Source: Neonectria sp. B-13 (taxonomy: Eukaryota > Ascomycota > Sordariomycetes > Hypocreales > Nectriaceae). From it: a stretch of DNA of 64,000 nt. The translations under genes were made by a program, and so were the position numbers. The notes under the pieces were generated by a model. The model saw only the letters and a program-made list of their open reading frames with translations. It was not told the origin of the DNA and made no database searches. This document shows, one piece after another, positions 23,101-33,846 of this stretch; position 1 is the first letter of the stretch, and each line of letters opens with the position of its first letter. Where the stretch lies: contig NOKP01000023.1 of the NCBI GenBank assembly GCA_002682825.1, forward strand, positions 434,001 through 498,000, given 5' to 3'.

Positions 23101-23624
23101 CCGACTCCTCCGGGGCCGACTCCTCCGACTCCTCCTCCAACGCCGGACGCGGCCGGGCTCAGGGCCACGGGAGCCTGAGACAGATAGCGCAGGTCGCTCA
23201 CCTGAGTCTCAATCTGCTCCATGGTGCCAAATGGGCCGTCCGCTTCGGGCGCGGGTACGGGTGCGTGTGTGAGATGGCCAGCATCATAAGGCATCACAGG
23301 CTGGTCAGGGTCAGCCACCGGCCGGTGCTGCGACAGCCAGGTGCCAGAGAGGGCTGCTTGCCGATACGGGGCAGCCACGTGACCGGCACCTGAGCCTGCA
23401 CTGCCCGGGATGGCAAGGACGCCCGGGATGTGGATGCCACCTGCGTCCGTACCCACTGCACCACCGCCAGGGCCTGCTCCAGGCGGCCCTGGTCTGTTTC
23501 CAGGTCTTCCTCCAGCTCCTCCAGCTCCAAACCCACCCGGACCAACTCCAAATCCAGCTGCACCCGCGCCACCAAAGTCGTGATAATAGCCCGCCAGCGC
23601 GGCAGCCCTCTCTGCCTCGTCCGC
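20113..23624 (-). CDS. Zn2Cys6 fungal transcription factor with fungal-specific TF domain (5' end unresolved)
   Basis: Exons on the minus strand: up to 23624-22893, 22484-22468, 22316-22282, 22219-21183, 21136-20870 and 20823-20113. All inner junctions are GT-AG and phase-consistent. The first exon is glycine/alanine/proline-rich and ends in a basic KQTRSKRNR segment. The zinc cluster is then built from a 17-nt and a 35-nt micro-exon plus the next exon: ACNECKRRKIKCNG, then ETPCQRCG, then a cysteine in LNCLYAPNC. A coiled-coil-like stretch and the fungal TF regulatory domain follow, and the tail is disordered. The reading frame is open back to a TAA at 23625-23627 without an ATG before about residue 55 of that exon, so a further 5' exon probably supplies the start. 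It lies directly upstream of the P450 on the same strand and may be a pathway regulator. Confidence 0.85.
22485..22892 (-). other. Unusually long 408-nt intron in the zinc-cluster regulator
   Basis: Donor CGG|GTGAGT at 22893/22892 and acceptor CAACAG at 22485-22487 bracket 408 nt. The other introns in this gene are 46-151 nt. The exons on both sides join in phase directly before the first zinc-cluster cysteine. Confidence 0.7.
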
Positions 23625-23717
23625 TTACCTGCCGGCTAAACCCCCGGGTTTCGAAAGGGAGAAAGGCCAAAGAGGTGTTGATGGGAAGTAAACCCCGGAA
23701 CAGGGAGAGTGTGTCCG

Positions 23718-23782
23718 GGCGTTCCGCGTCTGCCGGGGGTGGGCGTTCCGCGTCTGCCGGGGGTGGGCGTTCCGCGTGTGTC
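23718..23782. repeat. 24-bp tandem repeat, about 2.7 units
   Basis: Units beginning GGCGTTCCGCGTCTGCCGGG start at 23718, 23742 and 23766, exactly 24 bp apart. The third is incomplete. It lies upstream of the zinc-cluster regulator. Confidence 0.85.
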
Positions 23783-24150
23783 TCTGTGTTCTTCGGCTTC
23801 TGCCAATTGCCGAGGACAGTCAATTAATTGGGCGAGTCGCCAAATCCAACAATCAACCCGCAACAACAACAAAATCACTCAAAGTGAGTGGCTAGAGCCG
23901 GGCGAGGCCGACAGTAAACTCTGCGGCCAGATGCGGCAGATGGCGGGGGATGAGCCACGGAGCGAGCTGCGTTCCGCAATTCAGGACGGTGATGTCGACG
24001 TGACGTTTGGTCCGATCGATACCTTCTCTGGCAGTTGCTGTTGGCGGGCGAAGTGCAAAGTGATAGGTTCAGGTACGCCAATGCATCTGCCGTTGTGCCT
24101 ACTTTCTCCAGGTACACACGCCGTTGTATGAACCCACCCTGTCTTTACTT

Positions 24151-24209
24151 GTTGCTGTCGTCGTTGTCGTCGTTGTCGTCGCTTTCGTCGTTGTCGTCGT
24201 CGTCGTTGG
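24151..24209. repeat. GTC/GTT trinucleotide microsatellite
   Basis: An imperfect run of GTC and GTT triplets in noncoding DNA. Confidence 0.85.
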
Positions 24210-24682
24210 TGACCCCCGCAACCATCTGCGGGCGTCCAGCTGCACAGGGAGCGGCTAGGTCAGGCAAAATGTCGACCTTGCTCAGGGCGGAATTTATCTC
24301 AAAAAGCGGAATCCCCGGGCTTCGTGTGTTTTCGTTCGTGCTGGCTTGAGGCTTACCCGTCCGGACTGCGTCTCTGGCGTCAGTCACTTGCCCTCGCGGT
24401 TTGTGTTGCCAGCCCGCAGATCCAACATGTGCGGAATCCGGAGTAAACAATGGATATAATGCCCTGGGAATGGATACTGGTCTGGGTATGGGGGGTGCGG
24501 CGTCGGCGTCGGCGGGATGGATGGGGATGGAGATGGGCTTTAACTTAAACAGCCCGTAGAAAACGAGTGCCCCTCCATAAGAAACCTAGCTCTCCTCTCT
24601 TGTCTTCGCGGCCTCCTCGTCCAGCGACACTCTCATCTCCTCCTCGCACCTCGCACCCCCAGGGCATCTCGCATCTTCCTAG

Positions 24683-24712
24683 GCCCAGACGCCCAGACGC
24701 CCAGACGCCCAG
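24683..24712. repeat. 8-bp tandem repeat
   Basis: GCCCAGAC is repeated three times, followed by a partial fourth copy. Confidence 0.85.
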
Positions 24713-25143
24713 TTGCTACACCCACTTCCTTGCCTTCCCGCCCCCGAACAGGCAGGGAAGTGTCTTTGTCGCAGCCCACCATGATGTCAACCGGCTGAGA
24801 TAGCCTCGCCCCGGGACCCCCGGCATCGCACCCTACGCGCCTGTATCATCGTTGTGGTCCCGCGAAGGAGGAGCCTAGCTGGTAGTGGACCAAGGTACTT
24901 TTTTCTCCTGCTCAGTGCTCTTTCGTATTTCCTTCCTTTCCCATGTCCGCCTACACTAGAGTCTCGTTATAGCCAAGTCTGCCTTTTCTGCGTGGCAGAT
25001 GCCGACGCCTTCTACTCGACCGCTACCCACATGCCTAGGTCTAGAGGTTCCACACGTCGACCAAGAACCACGCGGCGCACCGAGCGCCAGGATCCATTCC
25101 CGATACCACCCAAGATCTGCTACTCTCCGGAGCATTCGTCCTG

Positions 25144-25170
25144 CGGTGCGGTACGGTACGGTACGGTACG
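25144..25170. repeat. GGTAC pentanucleotide microsatellite
   Basis: About five units of (GGTAC) in a row in noncoding DNA. Confidence 0.85.
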
Positions 25171-27080
25171 TGCATGGGCTTGTAAAAGAGATGCCATTTT
25201 GAACATCGTGTCATCAACCTTTGGCTTCCTTTGCCGGCCGCCTCCCACGCTGGCCGTTGTGGGGGCAAAGGGCCCTGCCAAACGCAAACTGCAGGGCGCG
25301 GTTTTAGACGAGTTTCTCTTTCGGGACGCCAGCTCGCTCCAGGCCGCGTTTCCATTGGCCAGGCCCCCAGCCAGCTGTGGTTGTAGCGTCCACCTCCCCC
25401 GGCCGACATCTCCACCCATCTTGCACCCTGTTGACAAGCCTGCTTTGAAGCTTGGCTTTCCATGTATCGCGGGATCAACCAATGCTTTTCAACTGGGCTT
25501 GCGGCTGGCTTTCTTTTCTTTGCTTTTTTCTTCTTCTCGCACCTCGACTGCGAGCGGAGGCGGCGGCTAGAGCTTGATATCCCCTGTTCGTGCCACGAGG
25601 CCAATGACCCCCATCTTCTCCATCAGCTTGCAAACTTGATGCTTCTTCGTGATGAACAGCTGAGGAAGAAGAACCGGAACGAAGAGAGACCTTTTGCATT
25701 GCCCCGCACGCCTCGTGGGTTCACACTACATATTCTAATCTCCAAAGGAACTTTGTTTGGCCGTCATGTAGTATCCCCGATTCCCCGATTCCCCGGTTTG
25801 TGCTGCAAAGAGTGATCACTGCATTCGGACACTGCATATCACCAACAGCTGAACCCCTCGAAACCAATAAAACCTTGCAACTGTTTCTTGTTTTCTCCCT
25901 CTTCGTCACCCGTACGAAACACGCCCTCCTCGTGGGAAAACCACAAGCCCCCTGTCTATCTATCCGTTCCCTCCCGTCGAAACACGTAGATCCCCCCACC
26001 AATTTACCGTCCAGTCACCCAGATGACGTTGGGGCGATCTCGCTTGCGCCAAAATGGTGCGAGTTCCACGCCCTTCGCCCTTTGGCCGTCCGGGGAGGGT
26101 CTCTTCGCAAGGCTGAACACCGCTCCCGGCGGCAACCTCGACAACGAGTCGCTCCCGTTGTCGTTGCTTTCTTTTTCCCGAGTCAGCCTTCCGGCAGAAA
26201 AGGCGTCTCATCGCGAAACGCACCGCGCCATGAAGAGGCGGCCGGCGTCATGTCTAGCGTCGCCTGTCTGACAGCTGACGGAAGAAGCTAGAAAATAGTC
26301 ATTCCCACGCGTGTCCCCCGGAGCGTCGGGGCTGTTTTCCGAGTCCCAACCCCCGGGTCCTGGGTCACGGACGGACCCGAGGAGGGGACCAAGAGAAGAA
26401 AAAAAGCCAAAAGAGGGCCCAAGTGGGACAAGCTATCCTATCGAGGGTCATGGTGGCCGATGGGTGAAGTGATGACGAGAGATATGGGATGGCATTCGTC
26501 AGCTCCAGAGCCCAATCAATCTGCACGGTTGACCCCGTCCGCCTGCCAAGATTGGCAGTGGAGGGACTCGCTTTCGGCTACTAAGAGCTGAGCCTGTAGA
26601 GCGACTACCGGATCTTTCATCTCCCATCACCGCGCCAGAGTGGGTTGTTCATCTCAGGATTGTTGTTTCATCGTCACGTCCCAGTACTCACCAAGTGTCT
26701 TAGTGTAATCGCCGGCTGAAGTCAATATCTTGACAAGACCGGAGGTTTCCCCGTGCCCAGAATCCGGCACATGGGCTCATCTCTTTGGTCTGTGCGACTA
26801 GACGCGGCAGCCTCGGGATCTTGGATTACACACGTTTCTGCCGCTTGACGATGCTGATATAATCACTCTGGTCGTTTAGATGCTTCTGCTCGGAAATTAG
26901 ACCTGAACCGATCGATCCGGGCCACAACTGCACAACATGAATGCCCATAGATGTCTCCTCACAACCATTATATGCTCTATGTGGTATTTCCGCTAAACAG
27001 CTCCGTCTCTGTCTTTCAAATCTCCTCGCCAGCGCGGGCTATCAACACCATACTACGTATCAACTGTATCTCACCCATCG

Positions 27081-28576
27081 CTAATCTAGATCTAAATGCT
27101 CCAACGACTCCGTCACAAAGGTAGCATCCCGGTCCCGTGACTCCACCCCCGCCTCATCCTTCCCGGCCGAGACCCCGCTCGCATCGGGGGCCCACTCGCC
27201 GTCTCCAACGTCACTCGTCTCGCCCGTCTCGCCCGTCTCGCTTGACTCGCTCTCCGTCTCCGGCGGTGTCTGCAACCCGCTCAACTGCGTGCCGTAGCGC
27301 ATGTTACGCTTGAGCATACACATCTCCACCGTGATGCCCGGCCCGAACGCACAACCAACGATATACTCGCGGACTCGACCGTCGGGTGCCAGGGCGTCCA
27401 TATCCTTGGAACGGAGTCGGTCCATGACGCTGAATATGGTGGCCGAGCTCGAGTTGCCGTGGTTGATGTACGTGTCGTAGCTGGCTCGCATGTGCTCTGC
27501 GGAGATGTTCATGGCTCGCTCGGCACCAGAGAGAATAGTTGCACCACCCGGGTGCATGGCCCAGTCGAAGTCGGCGGCCTCCTTGTAGCTGGCAGGAAGG
27601 CTGGGTAGCGAGGCTTTGAGATCGGCGAATGCAGGTGCGACAGCTGCGCCGGTGAGCTTCGGGACCCTGGGAGAAAGCACCACTTTCCAACCTGTCTAGT
27701 GTCAGTCTCATGGATGTTCCTGTTATTCACATCACCCGAAGCCACTTACCAAGAGGATCAACATCGAATCCCAGATCGTCTTCCGTATCAGATATTACCC
27801 TGTGATCCCATCCGAGCAGCTCATATACGGGCTCTGCAGGCTCTCCGATACCATTGCTCAGCACCACAGCACTTGCGCAATCTGAGAATAGGCAAGCGCC
27901 TATCCTCGTTTCCTGAAGCTCGTTGATGCTATCCATTTCGCTCCGCACCATGGTTGTGCTGACCTCGAGGGCCACACACAGCACTCGAGCGGGCCGGCGC
28001 ATTGCCTTGTGCCCTAGTGCTAGGTTCGCGCCCGTCCTCAAAGCCGCCAGACCGCCACTACAGCCAACTCCGTGCAGCAGCACCTTCTCGACCTGGTGGG
28101 TAATACCGAGGCCCTTGGCCACATAGTGGTCGAAGCCCGGGTTTGCGCTGTCCGTACAGGTCGTGGAGACGATGTGGGTGATGTGGCGGAGATCAATCTT
28201 GGCTTCGGCAATGGCCTTGCGGGCGGCCTGTACAGCCAAAGGAACGCCGTCGGAGAGGAAGATGCGGTGGAGTTCGGTTATTGAGGGTGCCTCTTCCTGG
28301 TTCACAATGGGGTGGTCGGGAGTGCCCACGGAGGAGCGGGCGTCAATGCCAGTGTACTGGTTGATTGCTAGGACTTTCTTCATGCTGTGGTTTGTCAATG
28401 GCTGGTTGGAGCTAGTTATGCCAACCTGACGAGCTGAGCACTCACGAGGGGGTGTCTGGGTAGAACCTCTGGGCCAAGGTGTTGAGGCAGCCTGAATCGA
28501 GGGAATTGGGCGGGTACTCGGCGCCGATGCCGATGATGGAGAGGCCAAGCTCCCCGAACGCGCTGGGGGCAGCCAT
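27081..28576 (-). CDS. Type III polyketide synthase (chalcone/stilbene synthase-like)
   Basis: Exons 28576-28446, 28384-27750 and 27691-27081 encode 458 residues. Introns of 61 and 58 nt join in phase. The thiolase-fold catalytic triad is complete: Cys152 in HGVGCSGG, His302 in WAMHPGG and Asn335 in HGNSSS. These numbers are close to plant chalcone synthase Cys164/His303/Asn336. The C-terminal GCAFGPGIT block matches the family GFGPG motif. Such enzymes extend acyl-CoA starters with malonyl-CoA to tri- or tetraketide pyrones, resorcinols or related rings, in the cytosol. About 70 residues beyond the fold form an acidic, Ser/Thr/Glu-rich tail with ETGETGET repeats. The start is the first ATG before LSIIGIGAEYPP. 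A P450, an SDR and a zinc-cluster regulator lie within 13 kb. Confidence 0.95.
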
Positions 28577-30137
28577 TGCGATTGTGTTTTGGTGGTCGAG
28601 AGCGCTCAGTAGCGAGGGATGCGGAATTGAGAGCACGTCGAGGCTGATCCAAGTCAAATCGAGAGAGGTGAAGGTGTGGACTGGGTGCGCTTTGTGCTGG
28701 TTCTTTGTGCTGGTTCGCGTCTGGGTCTGGAAACGCAAAGTCGAGGGGTCAATCGATGACGCTGTCTCGATAACAGTTTCACAAGCTAGGTTAGCCGAGG
28801 GAGAAGACGGAGGAAAGACGGTCTGCAGGGGTCGAAACAGGGAGAGAGGCGACAAAGACGAGCCCAACAGCGTCACGAGATAAATTATGGAAGATGTTGG
28901 AGTGTGAAAATGAAGGACGAAAGATGGAACCCAATACTAATATTGTGCGAACAGAGCAGAAGGCGCGGCATGTCTCGGTGTCGCGGGGTTGGAACGTGGA
29001 ACGTGGAACGTGGAAGCGACCCGAGCCACAAAGCGCAACGGAAAGCTAAGCTGCGTCGAGCCACGGATTGGAGGTACGGCGGCCGCTCGCTGGCCGGGAT
29101 TGTCATGTCCAATACGTCTACTCTGGTAGGCAGACTCCGTTTTCTGCCTGTCTGATGGCTTCTTTGGGCCCGGCGCCATCATGTAAACAGTTCCGGCAGT
29201 TGACAATCCGATGCACAAGACATGGATGCCCTAGTACGTTGACAAGCACAGCCCACCTTCACATGGAATATTCCACAGCTGCTGGTGATGCATCTTATCC
29301 CACATGCCAGGTCGCTCGGTGCGTGAAACGGTTCCTGGCAATTTGTGCGACAGTCCTGTGCTGGGCCAGTCAGGGAGTTGGGGTTGGGGTGTCTGGTAGA
29401 GGGTTCCTCAGTTGAGCCCCCGCTGGTTGTTGGGCGGGTGAGCCACTAAACAAAGGTCCAGGCCCAACGAAGTCGCCCGGCTCCCGTCAGTGGCGGCAAT
29501 CGGGCGGCACCTTATCTCACTGTAACTGCCGAAGCAAAGCCTAGGGATTGGGGCTTAGATCTAGCTAGTACTCAGCAAACTAGGAGTAGAATAACGCAGC
29601 GCTGTGCTGCGTTTGGAGAGAGAAACAGATGCTGTTGTGTGGCTCAGGTCATCGGAGGATGACACATGCCAGACGCAAAGAGAGGAAACCTGTGACCGGA
29701 TTCGAATACGACAATACGACGAGCCACACTCACATCCACCCGCAAACGTCATCCCGCCCGTTGATCAGGAACCACGACGTCCATTTCCTCCGGTGGCACC
29801 CTCAGTTCCCCCGTCGGGTTGATTGGTAACGCCGCCGCCTCGTTGCAAGGCTGAGCTCCTCGGCCATGGGCCTGCCAATGGTATCATGCACCGCTTCGCT
29901 AGAATGGAGTTAGGTCATTGGCCCTTTGCAACAATTTGGGAATGACTTCATATCCTTTTGGTCTGATCTACTACTAAGCAAGCAATTGGTATTCCATTGT
30001 CACAGCGGCACATCTGTCCCAATGTGGTAATCCTGCCCGCTAAACATGATGCCTCCCAGCCTCTCATCTCACGGCTGACACTTTTCTCCATCTCACCAAA
30101 ATCCACCACCACCAACAACACCACAGCACACTGCAAA
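28577..30137. other. Type III PKS promoter and spacer
   Basis: This 1.56-kb divergent interval lies between the PKS (minus) and a small membrane-protein gene (plus). No coding region is supported. Confidence 0.4.
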
Positions 30138-30581
30138 ATGCCCCTCTCCCTCCCGACGATCCCATTCCTCCTCCACGCCGTCATCGAAACCCCCGCCGCC
30201 CTCACATTCATCTTCCGCCCCTCCTCCCACGTCTCCCCGCTACCCCCCGACGCCGCCCTCCTCCTCCAGTCCCTCGGCGGCCTCCTTCTCACCTCCAACC
30301 TCGTCGCTCTCGTCTTCATCAACCGCCCCTTCGACCACGTCGCCCGCCACGTGGCTCTCGCGCTCGCCTTCTGGCATCTGTGGCCCTGCTACCGTGCCAT
30401 CGTCCGCCTCAGGCGCCTTGCTGACAGTCAAAGTCAGAGTAGAGGGGATGAGGCTGCAACAGGGAAGACACTAGGTGGACCGGCAGTGCATTTGGTCGTT
30501 CACTTGGTGCTGCTCACTATGTTCCTGAGCGCCTGGCTGCTTGGGAGTATTCAGAAGTCTGGCATTACATCTCTATCATAG
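30138..30581 (+). CDS. Small four-helix membrane protein of unknown function
   Basis: A single exon encodes 147 residues, starting at an ATG in a good context (GCAAAATGC). Four hydrophobic segments are visible: about residues 3-25, 38-62, 69-91 and 115-140. The first contains HAVIETPAALTFIF and the third FWHLWPCYRAIV. The look is of a small fungal integral membrane protein, but I cannot name a function. Its stop codon lies only 19 bp from that of the convergent BFR2 gene, so the two 3' UTRs must overlap. Confidence 0.75.
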   Translation: MPLSLPTIPFLLHAVIETPAALTFIFRPSSHVSPLPPDAALLLQSLGGLLLTSNLVALVFINRPFDHVARHVALALAFWHLWPCYRAIVRLRRLADSQSQSRGDEAATGKTLGGPAVHLVVHLVLLTMFLSAWLLGSIQKSGITSLS

Positions 30582-30600
30582 TACAATCTGGTATAAATGT

Positions 30601-32380
30601 CTAGTTTCTGAATAGTCGGAGACCCGCCTCCTCCGCATCCACCATGTCGTCGTCGCTCTCGTCCTCGTTCAGCTCCATCTTGCGTCCGAACAAGGTTCCA
30701 AAGAGACGATCAATCGCCCCCTGCTCCCACGCACGCCGATCCTCGGGGGCCATAAAGTTCTGCAGCTTCTCGTGCACCGTGAAGCGCATCTTGCGGCCCT
30801 TGCTGGCTTTGCGGTCCACGTTCTTGCGCATCTTGGCCTCCGTGGCTACCGTCATCATCACCGTCGCCACCGCGCTCTGCGCCGACGCGCTCTCCACGGT
30901 TCGCTGGTCTACAAGCTCCTTGAGGAGGACCTGGTAGAAATCGGCGTCGTCGTAGATGTCCTCGTCTTCAGTGACGCCCTTGGCCGCTTGCGCGGGGGCG
31001 CATGATCGGGGGACGCGAGATCGCTTTGCCAGGCGGTTTTCCGGGTTGGTGAGCTGCTCCTGAAGGGCGCTGATGAGCGTCTTGTTCCTGGAGCCCAGGC
31101 CCTTTGCCGTCGTAGCATTGGCCGTCTGGACCTTGCGAGCCCACTTCTCCAGTCGGTCTTCCCTGAACTTGACGGACCGTTGCTCCTCCTCTTGCATCTG
31201 TTTCCAGATTTCCTGACTAGCCAGTGACACGTCAAGCTCGCGCTTCCGCTTGTCCCCAACCCGAGACGAAGATCCAAAGTTGTCCTTCAAGCTACTGATA
31301 GTGTTGAGAAGCTTGATAGCCGCCTCTTCTGCAGCCTCATAAGGTTCAGACTCTGGCTCGGGGCTATCTTCAATGGTAGCAAAAGTGTTAGCGGCAATGA
31401 GCGCCTTCTGTAGACGAATTCGAAGGTTGAGGAGTCCGTCGTAGAGCTTTCTCTGCTGCTGGATCGCAACACCCTTGTCAACATCGGCTCGGTTCGACAA
31501 TGCTGCAAGAGCAGGCTTTGCAGCCTGCTTCTTCTTCTTCTTCTTCTTGCTGTCATCATCATCGCTTTCCGACTCGTCGTCGTCATCGTCGTCGTCGTCA
31601 TCATCCTCTTCATCATCTTCTTCTTCGTCGTCGTCATCCTCGGCGCCATCCTCTTCAGATTCGTCATCTGAGTCCGCACCGCCGTTCACAAGCGCGTCTA
31701 GGCCATCGTCCATGTCATCATCATCTTCGTCAGACTCGCCGAGCTCGACACCGCTCATGTCGTCCTCGTCCTCGTCCACCTCAACACCACCTCCTTCAGC
31801 GCCATCATCAGAGGACATGTAGTCCGCAGCAGTAGCCCGGCTCTTCGATTTCCCAACGGGCTTCTTAGGCTTCGAGCTGCCTCGGAAAGTAAAGTCCTGG
31901 AATCGCTCATCGTCGCTCTCGCCAAGAGCGTTGTCACTGGAAATCTCCGAGTCGCTCGCTTCCGCCGTGTCGAGCTCCAGATTGGCCGTTTCGGGATCAT
32001 CGAATTCATCGTCGTCGCCTGATCCCTCTTCAGCGTCGTCCTCATCGTCCTCATCGTCTTCATCGTCGTCGCTCTCTTGGTCCAGAGCTTTTCTTGTAAC
32101 ACGGGCTCCTCGATACTGAGGGCCAAGGGAAACGCCCTCCTTCTCCCTCAGCTTGCTCTTTCCCACAGAGACGTAATGCTCTGTGCCCGCGTTCTCATTG
32201 TCACTGGACTCGCTTCCACTTTCGGGATCGCTAGCCTCGACGTTGGCCTCTGGATCGTAATCTGTATACCAAGCTTGATTAGAACTGGTCAGGGCCTGGA
32301 GAAAGGGAGCTGTAAATACCTTTTGAGATGTGCTCATCTTGTTCCTGGAACTGCTTCGCCCGGCTCTTTGATGTCGCCAT
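30601..32380 (-). CDS. BFR2: BFR2/AATF (TRAUB) ribosome-biogenesis factor
   Basis: Exon 32380-32320 encodes MATSKSRAKQFQEQDEHISK. A 58-nt intron (32262-32319, GTATTT...CTAATC...CAG) leads to exon 32261-30601, which begins DYDPE; the total is 573 residues. The N-terminal KQF...DYDPE pattern, a very long Asp/Glu/Ser acidic middle with a lysine cluster, the AATF leucine-rich region (LYDGLLNLRIRLQKAL) and the C-terminal TRAUB block (IYDDADFYQVLLKEL, KGRKMRFTVHEKLQNFM) identify the family. Bfr2 acts in the nucleolus in early 40S/SSU processome assembly. The intron is open in another frame, which could mislead prediction of the N-terminus. It is divergent from IND1 over 367 bp. Confidence 0.92.
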
Positions 32381-32747
32381 TGTTGCCGTCGTTCGGGAGT
32401 TGCCTGTTCAAACTTGCGCCACGAAGAGGCCCCCACGTTGGAAATTTTCTGGATTCGGTCGTTGAACTTTTAGGCGGTCGCGTATGGCAGAATGTGGGAG
32501 CTCCATGGTGGAGCCGGAGTTAGTGAACCTCAGTGCTTGGGTCCTTTTCTAGGTGCTAACCACAGTGACAGCGTCACCGAATTCAAGTGACAGATTGACG
32601 TCGGAGGCGAATGGAAAAAAGCGCTTTCGTTTATTCTTCCATTGTTTGGGGAACAACGAGCCTTTTCTTCTTTGTTGATTCCTCATTCCTAGCCGGGAAA
32701 GAGTGATGTCGAGTCCCTCGTCCCGAGGCGCCCACAACTAGACCACA
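32381..32747. promoter_or_regulatory. Divergent BFR2 / IND1 promoter region
   Basis: This 367-bp interval lies between two diverging genes. No TATA box or named element is clear. Confidence 0.45.
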
Positions 32748-33846
32748 ATGCGCCCAACATCGGCCCGGCTCTTCCAAGCCGTCCGGGCTCTTCAACATGA
32801 GAACCCACTGGTCAGCACCTGCTCCTTCTCTCGAATATATCTATGCGGAACTGACGAGCCGCAGGGTCTCCCTCGCTCAGGCACGCCTCCAAATTGGCCT
32901 CGACGTCCCCAAAGGCGCAAGATCACAGGCGTTGAGAAGATCATCGCCGTGTCGTCAGCCAAAGGCGGCGTAGGGAAAAGCACGGTTGCGGGTATTCATC
33001 CATCTTCGTTCTATACGTACATGAACTAAACAACGACTAGCCAACTTGTCCCTCGCTTTCGCCCGGCTCGGTTATCGCGCGGGTATCCTGGATACTGACA
33101 TATTTGGCCCATCCATCCCTACCCTATTCAACCTGTCAGGAGAGCCTAGGTTATCCAGCAGTAAGTCACATCGGTCCGTATGTTCACTGGCGAATATTGA
33201 CACACTGTAGATAATCAGCTAGTTCCACTAACCAACTATGGAGTCAAGACCATGTCAATGGGCTATCTAGTTGGTGAAAATGCCCCTGTAGTCTGGCGAG
33301 GTCCCATGGTCATGAAAGCGATCCAGCAGCTGCTCCACGAGGTCGAATGGGGCGGTCTTGACATCCTGGTGCTGGACTTGCCTCCAGGTACAGGTGACAC
33401 CCAGTTGACCATTACACAACAGATCATTTTGGACGGTGAGTTGGCTCAACCAGGGTGCCTGGGATTAACATCACTAAACCCTTTGGATAGGCTCAGTTAT
33501 CGTCACAACACCTCACACGCTTGCAACCAAGGATGCAGTCAAGGGCATCAACATGTTTAAGGCCGTCAATGTCAACATCTTGGGCCTGGTGCAGAACATG
33601 TCTCTCTTCCAATGTCCTCATTGTCACGGCGAGACACACATATTTGGTTCAAATGAGAGGGTGGCACGGATGTGCCAAGAGCATCAGATCGACTTCCTAG
33701 GCGACATCCCTCTACATCCCAATATTGGAGACGATGCCGAAAAGGGTAAACCCACCGTGGTGGCGGAACCAACCAGCGAGAGGGCATCCGCCTTCCTGAA
33801 AATCGCTCAGGACATCTGTCTAAAGATTGGCTTGACCGGGAACTAG
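32748..33846 (+). CDS. IND1: IND1/NUBPL mitochondrial Fe-S P-loop NTPase
   Basis: Four exons, 32748-32991, 33041-33160, 33211-33435 and 33491-33846, with introns of 49, 50 and 55 nt, encode 314 residues. The basic N-terminus (residues 1-60, many Arg and Ser, few acids) fits a mitochondrial presequence. The deviant Walker A motif [10 protein letters not shown] is at residues 70-79, [11 protein letters not shown] follows, and [11 protein letters not shown] is the Mrp signature. The CPHC pair (238-241) binds the bridging 4Fe-4S cluster in this family. IND1 delivers Fe-S clusters for assembly of respiratory complex I in the matrix. All signature residues are intact. The family is certain; the presequence separates it from cytosolic NBP35/CFD1. 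Confidence 0.93.

Larger units (their letters stand above)
23625..27080. other. 3.4-kb stretch without a recognised gene
   Basis: Contains the 5' region of the zinc-cluster regulator and the 3' side of the type III PKS. Pyrimidine-rich tracts on the plus strand (24560-25000, 25505-25550) look like fungal leaders but no matching coding region follows. Open frames such as 24854-25570 plus and 25041-25604 minus overlap on opposite strands and have no domain. Confidence 0.4.

Noticed and set aside
24854..25604. Overlapping 238-codon (plus) and 187-codon (minus) open frames
   Set aside because: Both strands are open over the same GC-rich DNA. Composition is Arg/Pro/Ser-rich in both, no domain or splice structure is seen, and microsatellite sequence lies inside.
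31475..31840. Plus-strand poly-Ser and Arg/His-rich frames opposite BFR2
   Set aside because: They are the complement of the Asp/Glu-rich acidic tract of BFR2.
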